64,000 nucleotides of DNA from Streptomyces sp. NBC_00224 (GTDB lineage Bacteria > Actinomycetota > Actinomycetes > Streptomycetales > Streptomycetaceae): positions 4,684,501 to 4,748,500 of the forward strand of contig NZ_CP108106.1 in the NCBI RefSeq assembly GCF_041435195.1, given 5' to 3'. Both the position numbers and the translations under genes were made by a program. Positions 41,474 to 48,717 of this stretch are shown here, piece after piece (within the stretch, counting starts at the first letter, position 1; the number at the start of each line of letters is the position of its first letter). Under the pieces are notes generated by a model, which made no database searches, had not been told where the DNA came from, and saw only the letters and a list, made by a program, of their open reading frames with translations.

Positions 41474-42799
41474 TCCTTCGCCCGCCCCCAGTTGCCCCCA
41501 AGGCAGGTCCAGGATCTCGACCTCCTGACCGGCCCTCGCCCCGCCGGGTGGTACGACCGCCAGCCCGTCCGCCGCCGCGATCCCGCGCAGCATCGCCGGG
41601 CCGTTGTAGTGCAGCGGCACGACCTGGTCGGCCCGGTGCACCACGGGCACGAGCCGGGTGTCGTACGGATGCCCGTGGACTTCGTCGCGCAGCGCGGCGG
41701 TGTACGGGCCGGTGGACGCGGCACCGCCCGCGCGCCCCGCGAGCTCCCGCAGCAGGGGCTCGGCCAGCGTGAGCAGCGCCGAGACGGCCGCGAGCGGGTT
41801 GCCCGGCAGCCCCACCAGATGTTTCCCGGGGGCGATCCGGGCCAGCAGCATCGGATGCCCGGGGCGGACGGCGACCCCGTCCACCAGCAGCTCGGCCCCC
41901 ATCGCCCGCAGCACGGGGTGCACATGGTCGACGGGCCCGGCCGCCGTGCCGCCGGTCGTCACCACCAGATCGGCCTCCGACCCGGTGATGGCCGCGAGCA
42001 GCACGTCGGCGTCGTCCTTGAGCCGCCGCGTGGCGACGACCTCCGCGCCGAGCATGCGCAGCCAGGGCCCCAGCATCGGGCCGAGCGCGTCCCGGATCAG
42101 TCCGTCGTGCGGCAGCCCCTGGGCCAGCAGTTCGTCGCCGAGGACGAAGATCTCGACGCGAGGCCGTGGCACGGTGTCCAGCCCGTCGTACCCGGCGGCC
42201 GCCGCCAGCCCCAGGACGGCCGGGGTGACCAGTGTGGACGCGGGCAGCAGCTGGTCGCCGGAGCGGCACTCCTGCCCGCGCGGGCGGATGTCCTGCCCGG
42301 TGACGACCTCCCGCTCGGCGTGGAGCAGCGCCTTGGCCTCGTCCGTGCGGGCGTGCTCGCTGCGGATGACGGCGGTCGCCTCGGCGGGGATACGTGCGCC
42401 GGTGGCGATCCGTACCGCCTCGCCGTCCGCGAGGGGGACGGGTGCGCCTTGCCCGGCGAGGATGCCGTCGGCCGCGCCCCGGATCCGCCAGGGCCCGGGG
42501 CCAGCGACGACCCAGCCGTCCATGGCGGAGGTGTCGAAGGACGGCAGATCGGTGAGGGCGGCGAGGGGAGCGGCCAGGCTCTCGCCGAGGGCCTCGGCGA
42601 GCGGCACCCGATGGCTGCGGCGGGGCGCCCCGCGCCCGGCCGCGACGGCGGTGTCCCTGGCCTTGTGCCAGGGCGCGGCGCGGTGGCGGGGCCCGGACCC
42701 CGGTGCGGGGCCGGGGGCGGGGACGGGAGCACTCACGAGGGCCAGCGCCTCCTCCACCCCGTCGTCGACGGGCGACACGGACGGCTCGGCGCCGGTCAC
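41462..42799 (-). CDS. moeA: Molybdopterin molybdenumtransferase (MoeA-like)
   Basis: 445 residues from GTG 42799. The MoeA fold is visible: 'VPLAEALGESLAAPLAALTDLPSFDTSAMDGWVVAG' (substrate loop), 'IATGARIPAEATAVIRSEHA', the MoCF-biosynthesis domain 'VEIFVLGDELLAQG', 'DLVVTTGGTAAGPVDHVHPVL' and 'LVGLPGNPLAAVSALLTL'. It inserts molybdate into adenylylated molybdopterin. It overlaps the upstream mobA-like gene by 4 bp (GTGA). The C-terminus (GEGCFT) is encoded by parS sequence. The N-terminal ~30 residues are a Pro-rich, non-family extension. Confidence 0.87.
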   Translation of the reverse strand: MTGAEPSVSPVDDGVEEALALVSAPVPAPGPAPGSGPRHRAAPWHKARDTAVAAGRGAPRRSHRVPLAEALGESLAAPLAALTDLPSFDTSAMDGWVVAGPGPWRIRGAADGILAGQGAPVPLADGEAVRIATGARIPAEATAVIRSEHARTDEAKALLHAEREVVTGQDIRPRGQECRSGDQLLPASTLVTPAVLGLAAAAGYDGLDTVPRPRVEIFVLGDELLAQGLPHDGLIRDALGPMLGPWLRMLGAEVVATRRLKDDADVLLAAITGSEADLVVTTGGTAAGPVDHVHPVLRAMGAELLVDGVAVRPGHPMLLARIAPGKHLVGLPGNPLAAVSALLTLAEPLLRELAGRAGGAASTGPYTAALRDEVHGHPYDTRLVPVVHRADQVVPLHYNGPAMLRGIAAADGLAVVPPGGARAGQEVEILDLPWGQLGAGEGCFT

Positions 42800-43647
42800 G
42801 GGTTGAGCTCGTCCTTCTCGGCGGCCCACCGGTTGGCCAGGGCGGCGGCCTTGCGGGCCGCCTCGGCGACATCGGCGCCCTCCCCGCCCGCCTTGGCGGC
42901 CGCGTAGCCGACCAGGAAGGTCGTGAGCGGAGCGGCGGGCCGGGCCACGCCATGGGCGGCGTCTCTGGCCAGGTCGAGCAGCACGCCGGTGTCGACGTCC
43001 AGGTCGATGCCGAGTTCGTCCTTGACTGCGGTGATCCATTCGTCCAGCACGTTCCCATGCTCCCTGATCCGGGCCCGGGCCGCCGCGATGTCCTCCCAGG
43101 TGTCGCAGTCGAACGAGGCGAGGGGCTGGGGGGCGGGAAGGTGGACGAGGTCGAGTTCCCGGGTCAGCAGCCGCAGGGGGAGCCCGCCGAGGCCGCCGTG
43201 CTCGGCCGCGAGGAGAGCGAGCTCACGGCGGAGCGGCTCGGCCCGGTAGACGGCGACGAGCGGCTGCGCCCGCCCGCTCTCGTCCACGCACAGGACGCCT
43301 TCGCGCCCGCCCGTGCCGAGCGCGTCGAGGAGGCCCGTGACGGTGGGTTCGCCCAGGAAGGGAAGGTCGGCGGAGAGCGCGAGCACCGAGGGGGCGGTGG
43401 TCAGCCGCAGTCCGGCGTCGAGCGCGGCGAGGGGCCCACCGCCGGCCGGCTCCTCCCGCGTCCACACCACGGGCCGCGCCGTCGTCCGGCGCCCCCCGAC
43501 CACCACGGTGACCCCGGCCCCGGCACAGGCGGCGAGCACACGGTCGAGCAGCGCCCTGCCCCCCACCCGCACCCCGGGCTTGTCCGCCCCGCCGAGCCGC
43601 CGCGCGGCCCCTCCGGCGAGCACGATGGCGTCATAGGGGGTCGTCAT
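42796..43647 (-). CDS. mobA: MobA-like NTP transferase fused to a DUF6457-type domain
   Basis: 283 residues. The N-terminal ~190 residues are a nucleotidyltransferase with 'AIVLAGGAARRLGGADKPGVRVGGRALLDRVL' (LAGGxxRRxGGxDK signature), 'EEPAGGGPLAALDAGL', 'LALSADLPFL' and 'DCDTWEDIAAAR', as in molybdenum cofactor guanylyltransferases. The C-terminal ~85 residues ('VLDEWITAVKDELGIDLDVDTGVLLDLARDAAHGVARPAAPLTTFLVGYAAAKAGG') form a separate helical domain, seen alone in other actinomycetes as DUF6457. ATG 43647. Coupled to moeA, so a molybdenum cofactor role is likely; the domain partner's function is unknown. Confidence 0.82.
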   Translation of the reverse strand: MTTPYDAIVLAGGAARRLGGADKPGVRVGGRALLDRVLAACAGAGVTVVVGGRRTTARPVVWTREEPAGGGPLAALDAGLRLTTAPSVLALSADLPFLGEPTVTGLLDALGTGGREGVLCVDESGRAQPLVAVYRAEPLRRELALLAAEHGGLGGLPLRLLTRELDLVHLPAPQPLASFDCDTWEDIAAARARIREHGNVLDEWITAVKDELGIDLDVDTGVLLDLARDAAHGVARPAAPLTTFLVGYAAAKAGGEGADVAEAARKAAALANRWAAEKDELNP

Positions 43648-43664
43648 CCCAGCAGTATGCGGCG

Positions 43665-43724
43665 CGCGGGGTACGAGGGATATCGCCCGGGGTACGAGGG
43701 GGAGCCCCGGGGTACGAGGGGGAG
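43665..43724. repeat. Three 20-21 bp tandem repeats upstream of mobA
   Basis: GCCCGGGGTACGAGGGGGAG (43685-43704) and CCCCGGGGTACGAGGGGGAG (43705-43724) are almost identical; a third, degenerate copy occupies 43665-43684. Core GGGGTACGAGGG recurs three times with a ~20-bp period, 18-77 bp upstream of the mobA start. Confidence 0.7.
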
Positions 43725-43794
43725 CGCGCCCGGGCACAGGGGTAGCGGAACCCGCTACCCCTGCCCGGCTACAGCCCTCACTGCCTCTGCCCGG

Positions 43795-45153
43795 CTACAG
43801 CGACCGCAGCAGCACCGCCGGCTGCTCCACGCAGTCCGCCACGTACCGCAGGAATCCGCCCGCCGTGCCGCCGTCGCACACCCGGTGGTCGAACGTCAGC
43901 GACAGCTGGACGACCTGACGTACCGCCAGCTCGCCCTGGTGCACCCACGGCTTGGCCATGATCCGGCCCACTCCGAGCATGGCCGCCTCGGGGTGGTTGA
44001 TGATCGGCGTGGAGCCGTCCACCCCGAACACCCCGTAGTTGTTCAGCGTGAAGGTGCCCCCGGTCAGGTCGCCGGGTGTCAACGTCCCCGCCCGGGCCGC
44101 CTCGGTCAGCCGCGCGAACTCCTCGCTCAGCGACGCCGCGCTGCGCGCCTGCGCGTCCCGGACGACCGGCACGACCAGGCCCCGCTCGGTCTGGGCGGCG
44201 AAGCCCAGGTGCACCGCCGGCAGCCGCACGATCTCCCGCGCCGCCATGTCCACTGTCGAGTTGAGCTCGGGATACCGGTCGAGGGCAGCCGTGCAGATCC
44301 GGGCCAGCAGGGCCAGTACGGAGATCTTCGGTCCGCCCACCGCGTTCATCGCGGCCCGCGCCGCCATGAGTTCGGTGGCGTCCGCGTCGACCCAGCACGT
44401 CGCGTCCGGGATCTCGGTCCGGCTGCGCGCCAGCTTGTCGGCGACCGCGCCCCGTATCCCGCGCAGCGGTATCCGCGTCCCGGCGGCGCCGGAACCGGCC
44501 GCCACCGGTGCGGGCTGGGCCGTCGTCCCGGCCGGTTCGGCCTCCAGCCGCAGCGCCGACTCCACGTCGCAGCGCAGGATCAGCCCGTCCGGCCCGGAAC
44601 CGGCCAGCTCGCGCAGATCCACCCCGTTCTCACGGGCCAGCTTCCGTACGAGGGGCGAGATGACCGCCACGGGACCGCCGGCCGCAGCAGCGGGCGTGGA
44701 GACGCCCGTGACCGCCGGAGCGGCGGCGCGCGCGTGGCCCGGCGCGGCGTCCACCGGGGGCGCGGAAGGCGTCACCGGCACGGTGGCGGGCGGTGCGCCC
44801 ACCGGCGCCGGGCGCACCCGGCGGCGCCGTCGCACGGCCTCGCCCGTCCCGTAGCCGACCAGCACATTGCCGGAGTACTCCGACGACTCGGCCTCGGCGG
44901 CCTCCGGCGCGCCGACGGCGACGGTCAGCAGGGGCGCGCCGACGGGCAGTTCCGTGCCCTCCTCGCCGAACCGCGCGGTCACCACGCCCCCGTAGGGGCA
45001 GGGCACCTCCACCATCGCCTTGGCGGTCTCGACCTCGACCACCGGCTGGTCGATCGCCACGACATCGCCGACCGCCACCAGCCAGCGCACGATCTCCGCC
45101 TCGGTGAGGCCCTCGCCGAGGTCCGGCAGCTTGAATTCCAGGACCTTGGGCAT
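43795..45153 (-). CDS. bkdC: Branched-chain alpha-keto acid dehydrogenase E2, set 2
   Basis: 452 residues. Lipoyl domain with Lys45 in 'VEVETAKAMVEVP', Ala/Pro linker, peripheral-subunit-binding domain ('SPLVRKLARENGVDLRELAGSGPDGLILRCDV'), and catalytic domain ending 'LSLTFDHRVCDGGTAGGFLRYV' (DHRVCDG). ATG 45153 overlaps the E1 beta stop by 1 nt (TGATG). The domain order matches the set-1 E2 but linkers differ and no parS is present. Last gene of the second bkd operon. Confidence 0.92.
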   Translation of the reverse strand: MPKVLEFKLPDLGEGLTEAEIVRWLVAVGDVVAIDQPVVEVETAKAMVEVPCPYGGVVTARFGEEGTELPVGAPLLTVAVGAPEAAEAESSEYSGNVLVGYGTGEAVRRRRRVRPAPVGAPPATVPVTPSAPPVDAAPGHARAAAPAVTGVSTPAAAAGGPVAVISPLVRKLARENGVDLRELAGSGPDGLILRCDVESALRLEAEPAGTTAQPAPVAAGSGAAGTRIPLRGIRGAVADKLARSRTEIPDATCWVDADATELMAARAAMNAVGGPKISVLALLARICTAALDRYPELNSTVDMAAREIVRLPAVHLGFAAQTERGLVVPVVRDAQARSAASLSEEFARLTEAARAGTLTPGDLTGGTFTLNNYGVFGVDGSTPIINHPEAAMLGVGRIMAKPWVHQGELAVRQVVQLSLTFDHRVCDGGTAGGFLRYVADCVEQPAVLLRSL

Positions 45154-46157
45154 CAGCTCTCCGCCTCCCACTGCAGCCGCGCCACCGCGTCCAGGACCCG
45201 GTCCACGCCCGGCAGGTGGTGCTTCTCCAGCATCGGCGGCGGGTACGGGATGTCGAACCCGGCGACGCGCAGCACCGGCGCCTCCAGGTGGTGGAAGCAG
45301 CGCTCGGTGACCCGGGCCGCTATCTCGCCGCCGGGGCCGCCGAATCCGGTCGACTCGTGGACGACGACCGCCCGGCCGGTGCGCCGCACCGAGGCGCACA
45401 CCGTCTCGTCGTCGAAGGGCACGAGGGAGCGCAGGTCGACGACTTCCAGGTCCCAGCCCTCGGCCTTGGCCGCCTCGGCTGCCTCCAGGCACACCGGGAC
45501 GGAGGGACCGTAGGTGATCAGCGTGGCGCTGCGGCCGGGGCGGCGGACCACCGCCTTGCCGATCGGCGCCACTTCGGTGGGCGCGTCCGGCGACCACTCG
45601 GCCTTCGACCAGTAGAGCCGCTTGGGCTCCAGGAAGACGACTGGGTCGTCGGAGGCGATGGCCGCGCGCAGCAGCCCGTACGCGTCCTCGACGGTGGCGG
45701 GCGTCACCACGTGCAGCCCCGGGGTCGCCATGTAGTACGCCTCGGAGGAGTCGCTGTGGTGCTCGACGCCGCCGATCCCGCCCCCGTAGGGCACCCGGAC
45801 CACCAGCGGCATGCCCATGGAGCCGCCCGTGCGGTTGCGCATCTTGGAGACATGGCTGATCAGCTGCTCGAACGCCGGGTAGGCGAACGCGTCGAACTGC
45901 ATCTCCACCACGGGCCGCAGCCCGTACATCGCCATGCCGACCGCCGTGCCGAGGATCCCGGCCTCGGCGAGCGGGGTGTCGGTGCAGCGGTCCTCGCCGA
46001 ACTCCTTGGCGAGCCCGTCGGTGATCCGGAAGACCCCGCCGAGCGTGCCCACGTCCTCTCCGAGGACATGGACCGAGGGGTCCTCGGCCATCGCGTCGCG
46101 CATGGCGCGCTGCAGCGCCTGCGCCATGGTGGCGGGCTTCGCCGCGACCGTGGTCAT
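45153..46157 (-). CDS. bkdB: Branched-chain alpha-keto acid dehydrogenase E1 beta, set 2
   Basis: 334 residues. 'VHVLGEDVGTLGGVFRITDGLAKEFGEDRCTDTPLAEAGILGTAVGMAMYGLRPVVEMQFDAFAYPAFEQ' and 'RVPYGGGIGGVEHHSDSSEAYY' closely parallel the set-1 subunit. It forms the E1 heterotetramer with the neighbouring alpha subunit. The ATG at 46157 overlaps the alpha-subunit stop (ATGA, 4 bp), ensuring stoichiometric translation. Confidence 0.93.
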   Translation of the reverse strand: MTTVAAKPATMAQALQRAMRDAMAEDPSVHVLGEDVGTLGGVFRITDGLAKEFGEDRCTDTPLAEAGILGTAVGMAMYGLRPVVEMQFDAFAYPAFEQLISHVSKMRNRTGGSMGMPLVVRVPYGGGIGGVEHHSDSSEAYYMATPGLHVVTPATVEDAYGLLRAAIASDDPVVFLEPKRLYWSKAEWSPDAPTEVAPIGKAVVRRPGRSATLITYGPSVPVCLEAAEAAKAEGWDLEVVDLRSLVPFDDETVCASVRRTGRAVVVHESTGFGGPGGEIAARVTERCFHHLEAPVLRVAGFDIPYPPPMLEKHHLPGVDRVLDAVARLQWEAES

Positions 46158-47299
46158 CGCTCCCCCTCGTCCTCGTTCTCGTGCGCCGCCAGCTCGGCCC
46201 GCAACTGGGCCTCCTGTTCGCGCAGCTGGGCCGTCTTCTCGGCGTAGACGTGCGCGAAGAGGTCCATGGGGTCGAGCTCCGCTTCCGCGTTCATCCGTTC
46301 GCGCAGGGCGGCGGCCATCGTCTCGGCGGCCTCGGCCGCGGCCTTCTTCGCGCTGTCGTCGAGGAATCCGCGGCTGGTCAGCTCGGCCTCCAGGAGCTGG
46401 ATCGGGTCGTGGTCGCGCCACGCCGCCACCTCGGCGTCCACCCGGTAGCGGGTGGCGTCGTCGGCGTTGGTGTGCGCCTCGATCCGATACGTCACGGCCT
46501 CGATCAGCGTGGGGCCCCCGCCACGGCGGGCGCGCGCGACGGCGTCGGCCAGCACCTCGTGGACCGCCGCCGCGTCGTTGCCGTCGACCAGCCGGCCCGG
46601 CATCCCGTACCCGACGGCCTTGTGGGCGAGGGAGGGGGCCGCGGTCTGCTTGGCCAGCGGCACCGAGATCGCGAAGCCGTTGTTCTGCACGAAGAAGACG
46701 ACCGGGGCCTGCCAGACGGCCGCGAAGTTCAGCGCCTCGTGGAAGTCGCCCTCGCTGGTGCCGCCGTCGCCGACCATGGCGAGCGCCACGACGTCGTCAC
46801 CCTTGAGCCGGGCGGCGTGCGCCAGGCCCACCGCGTGCGGGAGCTGGGTGGCGAGGGGGGTGCACAGGGGGGCGATGCGGTGCTCGTGCGGGTCGTATCC
46901 GGTGTGCCAGTCGCCGCGCAGCAGGGTAAGGGCCTGTACGGGGTCGAGTCCGCGGGCGACGGCGGCGAGGGTGTCCCGGTAGCTGGGGAAGAGCCAGTCC
47001 TGCTCCTGGAGCACCAGCGCGGCGGCGACCTCGCAGGCCTCCTGGCCGGTGGAGGACGGGTAGACCGCGAGGCGGCCCTGCTTGGTGAGGGCGGTGGCCT
47101 GCGCGTTGTACCGCCGGCCGCGGATCAGCTCCGTGTACAGCCGCAGCATCAGGGCGCGGTCGAGCGGGGCGCCCGTGCCGAGCACGCGGTACGGCTCCGG
47201 GTCCGGGAGCAGCGGGGCGGGGTCGGTGCGGGGCCTCCAGGCAGGGGGAGGGGCGGGCCGGTAGGCGGCACCGGCACCGGGCAGCTCTTGGACCGTCAT
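46154..47299 (-). CDS. bkdA: Branched-chain alpha-keto acid dehydrogenase E1 alpha, set 2
   Basis: 381 residues. The ThDP motif begins at GDG 177-179 ('MVGDGGTSEGDFHEALNFAAVWQAPVVFFVQNNGFAIS') and closes with NN at 206-207. 'TELIRGRRYNAQATALTKQGRLAVYPSSTGQEACEV' is the entry signature. ATG 47299 has GAGGAGGTGC about 8 nt upstream. It heads the second operon and is divergent from the Lrp-type regulator gene; a palindromic operator lies 60 bp upstream. Confidence 0.93.
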   Translation of the reverse strand: MTVQELPGAGAAYRPAPPPAWRPRTDPAPLLPDPEPYRVLGTGAPLDRALMLRLYTELIRGRRYNAQATALTKQGRLAVYPSSTGQEACEVAAALVLQEQDWLFPSYRDTLAAVARGLDPVQALTLLRGDWHTGYDPHEHRIAPLCTPLATQLPHAVGLAHAARLKGDDVVALAMVGDGGTSEGDFHEALNFAAVWQAPVVFFVQNNGFAISVPLAKQTAAPSLAHKAVGYGMPGRLVDGNDAAAVHEVLADAVARARRGGGPTLIEAVTYRIEAHTNADDATRYRVDAEVAAWRDHDPIQLLEAELTSRGFLDDSAKKAAAEAAETMAAALRERMNAEAELDPMDLFAHVYAEKTAQLREQEAQLRAELAAHENEDEGER

Positions 47300-47358
47300 G
47301 ACGAAGCACCTCCTCGTGGGAGCGGGAAGGAGGCACGACAGTGTGATGCGCCTCACCT

Positions 47359-47372
47359 ACCGATTGTTCGGT
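47359..47372. promoter_or_regulatory. ACCG-N6-CGGT palindrome upstream of the second bkd operon
   Basis: ACCGATTGTTCGGT differs at one central base from the ACCGATCGTTCGGT operator in front of the paa genes. It lies 60 bp upstream of the E1 alpha start. Confidence 0.55.
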
Positions 47373-47406
47373 CGAGAGCGCATTTTGGCTACAGGCACCG
47401 CGAGCC

Positions 47407-47415
47407 TGTGGACAA
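47407..47415 (-). promoter_or_regulatory. DnaA box in the bkdA/bkdR gap
   Basis: TGTGGACAA, the exact complement of the Streptomyces DnaA box TTGTCCACA, in the 174-bp divergent gap. Confidence 0.6.
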
Positions 47416-47473
47416 ACGGTTCTGCACAGCCTGGGATAGAGACAGGTCGTCCATGCTAGGGAGGCGGGGGGAC

Positions 47474-47980
47474 ATGGCAGCTGAACAAATGGCCGACGAG
47501 GGCCAGGGCATCCAGGGCACGGCGGCGCGGCCGCTGGACGCCGTCGACCGCGACATCCTGCGCATGCTCCAGACCGACGGGCGCGCGTCGATACGCTCCG
47601 TGGCCGAGCGTGTGCACGTGTCCCGCGCCAACGCCTACGCCCGGATCAACCGGCTCCTTGACGACGGGGTGATCCGCGGCTTCACCGCGCGCGTGGATCA
47701 CGAGAGGGCGGGCCAGGGCGCGTCCGCGTACATCACGCTCAAGATCGTGCAGAACTCGTGGCGCACGGTCCGCGAGCAGCTTCAGGCGCTGCCGGGCGCC
47801 GCCCACATCGCCCTGGTCAGCGGCGACTTCGACGTACTGCTGCTGGTGCACTCGCCGGACAACCGGGCGCTGCGCGAGCTGGTCCTGACCAAGCTCCAGT
47901 CGATCCCCGAGGTGCTGTCCACACGGACGCTGCTGGTCTTCGAGGAGACCGACCTGGACCCGGGCCCCGGCACGCCGTAG
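47474..47980 (+). CDS. bkdR: Lrp/AsnC-family regulator, BkdR-type
   Basis: 168 residues. An N-terminal winged HTH ('LDAVDRDILRMLQTDGRASIRSVAERVHVSRANAYARINRLLDDGVIRGFTARVD') is followed by the RAM ligand-binding domain ('SAYITLKIVQNSWRTVREQLQALPGAAHIALVSGDFDVLLLVHSPDNRALRELVLTKLQSIPEVLSTRTLLVFEE'). Its location divergent to the second bkd operon matches BkdR, the Lrp-type regulator of branched-chain keto acid dehydrogenase genes in streptomycetes. ATG 47474 follows GGGAGGCGGGG; an upstream ATG at 47453 is less likely. Branched-chain amino acids are the presumed effectors. Confidence 0.85.
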   Translation: MAAEQMADEGQGIQGTAARPLDAVDRDILRMLQTDGRASIRSVAERVHVSRANAYARINRLLDDGVIRGFTARVDHERAGQGASAYITLKIVQNSWRTVREQLQALPGAAHIALVSGDFDVLLLVHSPDNRALRELVLTKLQSIPEVLSTRTLLVFEETDLDPGPGTP

Positions 47981-48050
47981 GCGGGTGCGGCCGTCAGGCG
48001 CGCTACTTCTTTCAGGTGCAGTACTTCTTGAGGAAGGCCTGCGAGGTCAG

Positions 48051-48070
48051 CCCGGGGCCGCGGCCCCGGG
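48051..48070. terminator. 20-bp palindrome between bkdR and the TetR gene
   Basis: CCCGGGGCCGCGGCCCCGGG is a perfect 20-bp palindrome between converging genes. It could form a hairpin terminator for both. Confidence 0.5.
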
Positions 48071-48123
48071 CGTCGTCCGGGGCCGTACTCGGTCGGCCCG
48101 AAGAGCGGGACGACGGCGTCGGG

Positions 48124-48717
48124 TCAGGGGTGCGTGCGCAGCCCGTCGAAGGCCAGGTGGACGATCGCCTCGGTGACCTGGGCGCGCTCCGCCTCCCCGT
48201 CGCGCTGCGGCCGGTACCACTCCACCAGGGAGTTGACCATGCCGAACAGCAGCCGGGTCGCCAGGCGTATGTCCATGTCGGAACGGAGGTCGCCGTCGGC
48301 CGCCGCGGCCTTGAGCAGGTCGGAGACGCGCTGGTCGAACTCCCGGCGGCGCTCCATCGCCCAGCGCTCAGTCTTGGTGTTGCCGCGTACGCGCAGCAGC
48401 AGCGTGACGTACGGAAGCTCCGCCATCAGCACTTCGACCGTACGTCGAGTGACGTACTCGACCCGCTCGATCGGCCGCCCGCGCGTGGCGCCCGGCTCGT
48501 CCAGGACGGCGAACAGGCCGTCGATGGCACGGCTGACGGCCCGTCGCAGCAGCTCTTCCTTGCCCGACACATGGTGGTAGATCGACGACTTGGAGATGCC
48601 GGCCGCCTTGGACAGGTGCTCCATGGACGTGCCGTCGTAGCCGCGCTCGTTGAATACCCGCACAGCGACCGTGAGCAGGGTCTCCGGGGTGTACGTGTCG
48701 CGCTTGGCGGTGGTCAT
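48124..48717 (-). CDS. paaR: TetR-family regulator, PaaR-like
   Basis: 197 residues. HTH at the N-terminus ('TPETLLTVAVRVFNERGYDGTSMEHLSKAAGISKSSIYHHVSGKEELLRRAVSRAI') with a TetR-type all-helical C-terminal domain. It overlaps the 3-hydroxyacyl-CoA dehydrogenase gene by 4 bp (ATGA), so it is coexpressed with paaH. Its place among paa genes, and the identical palindromes before paaN and paaA, make it the likely phenylacetyl-CoA-responsive repressor. The ligand assignment is inference from location and family behaviour. Confidence 0.8.
   Translation of the reverse strand: MTTAKRDTYTPETLLTVAVRVFNERGYDGTSMEHLSKAAGISKSSIYHHVSGKEELLRRAVSRAIDGLFAVLDEPGATRGRPIERVEYVTRRTVEVLMAELPYVTLLLRVRGNTKTERWAMERRREFDQRVSDLLKAAAADGDLRSDMDIRLATRLLFGMVNSLVEWYRPQRDGEAERAQVTEAIVHLAFDGLRTHP

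Noticed and set aside
47981..48123. Possible short gene remnant on the minus strand ending LTSQAFLKKYCT
   Set aside because: Only about 30 codons of one frame look protein-like, no start or ribosome site is present, and the 20-bp palindrome better explains the stretch as a terminator.
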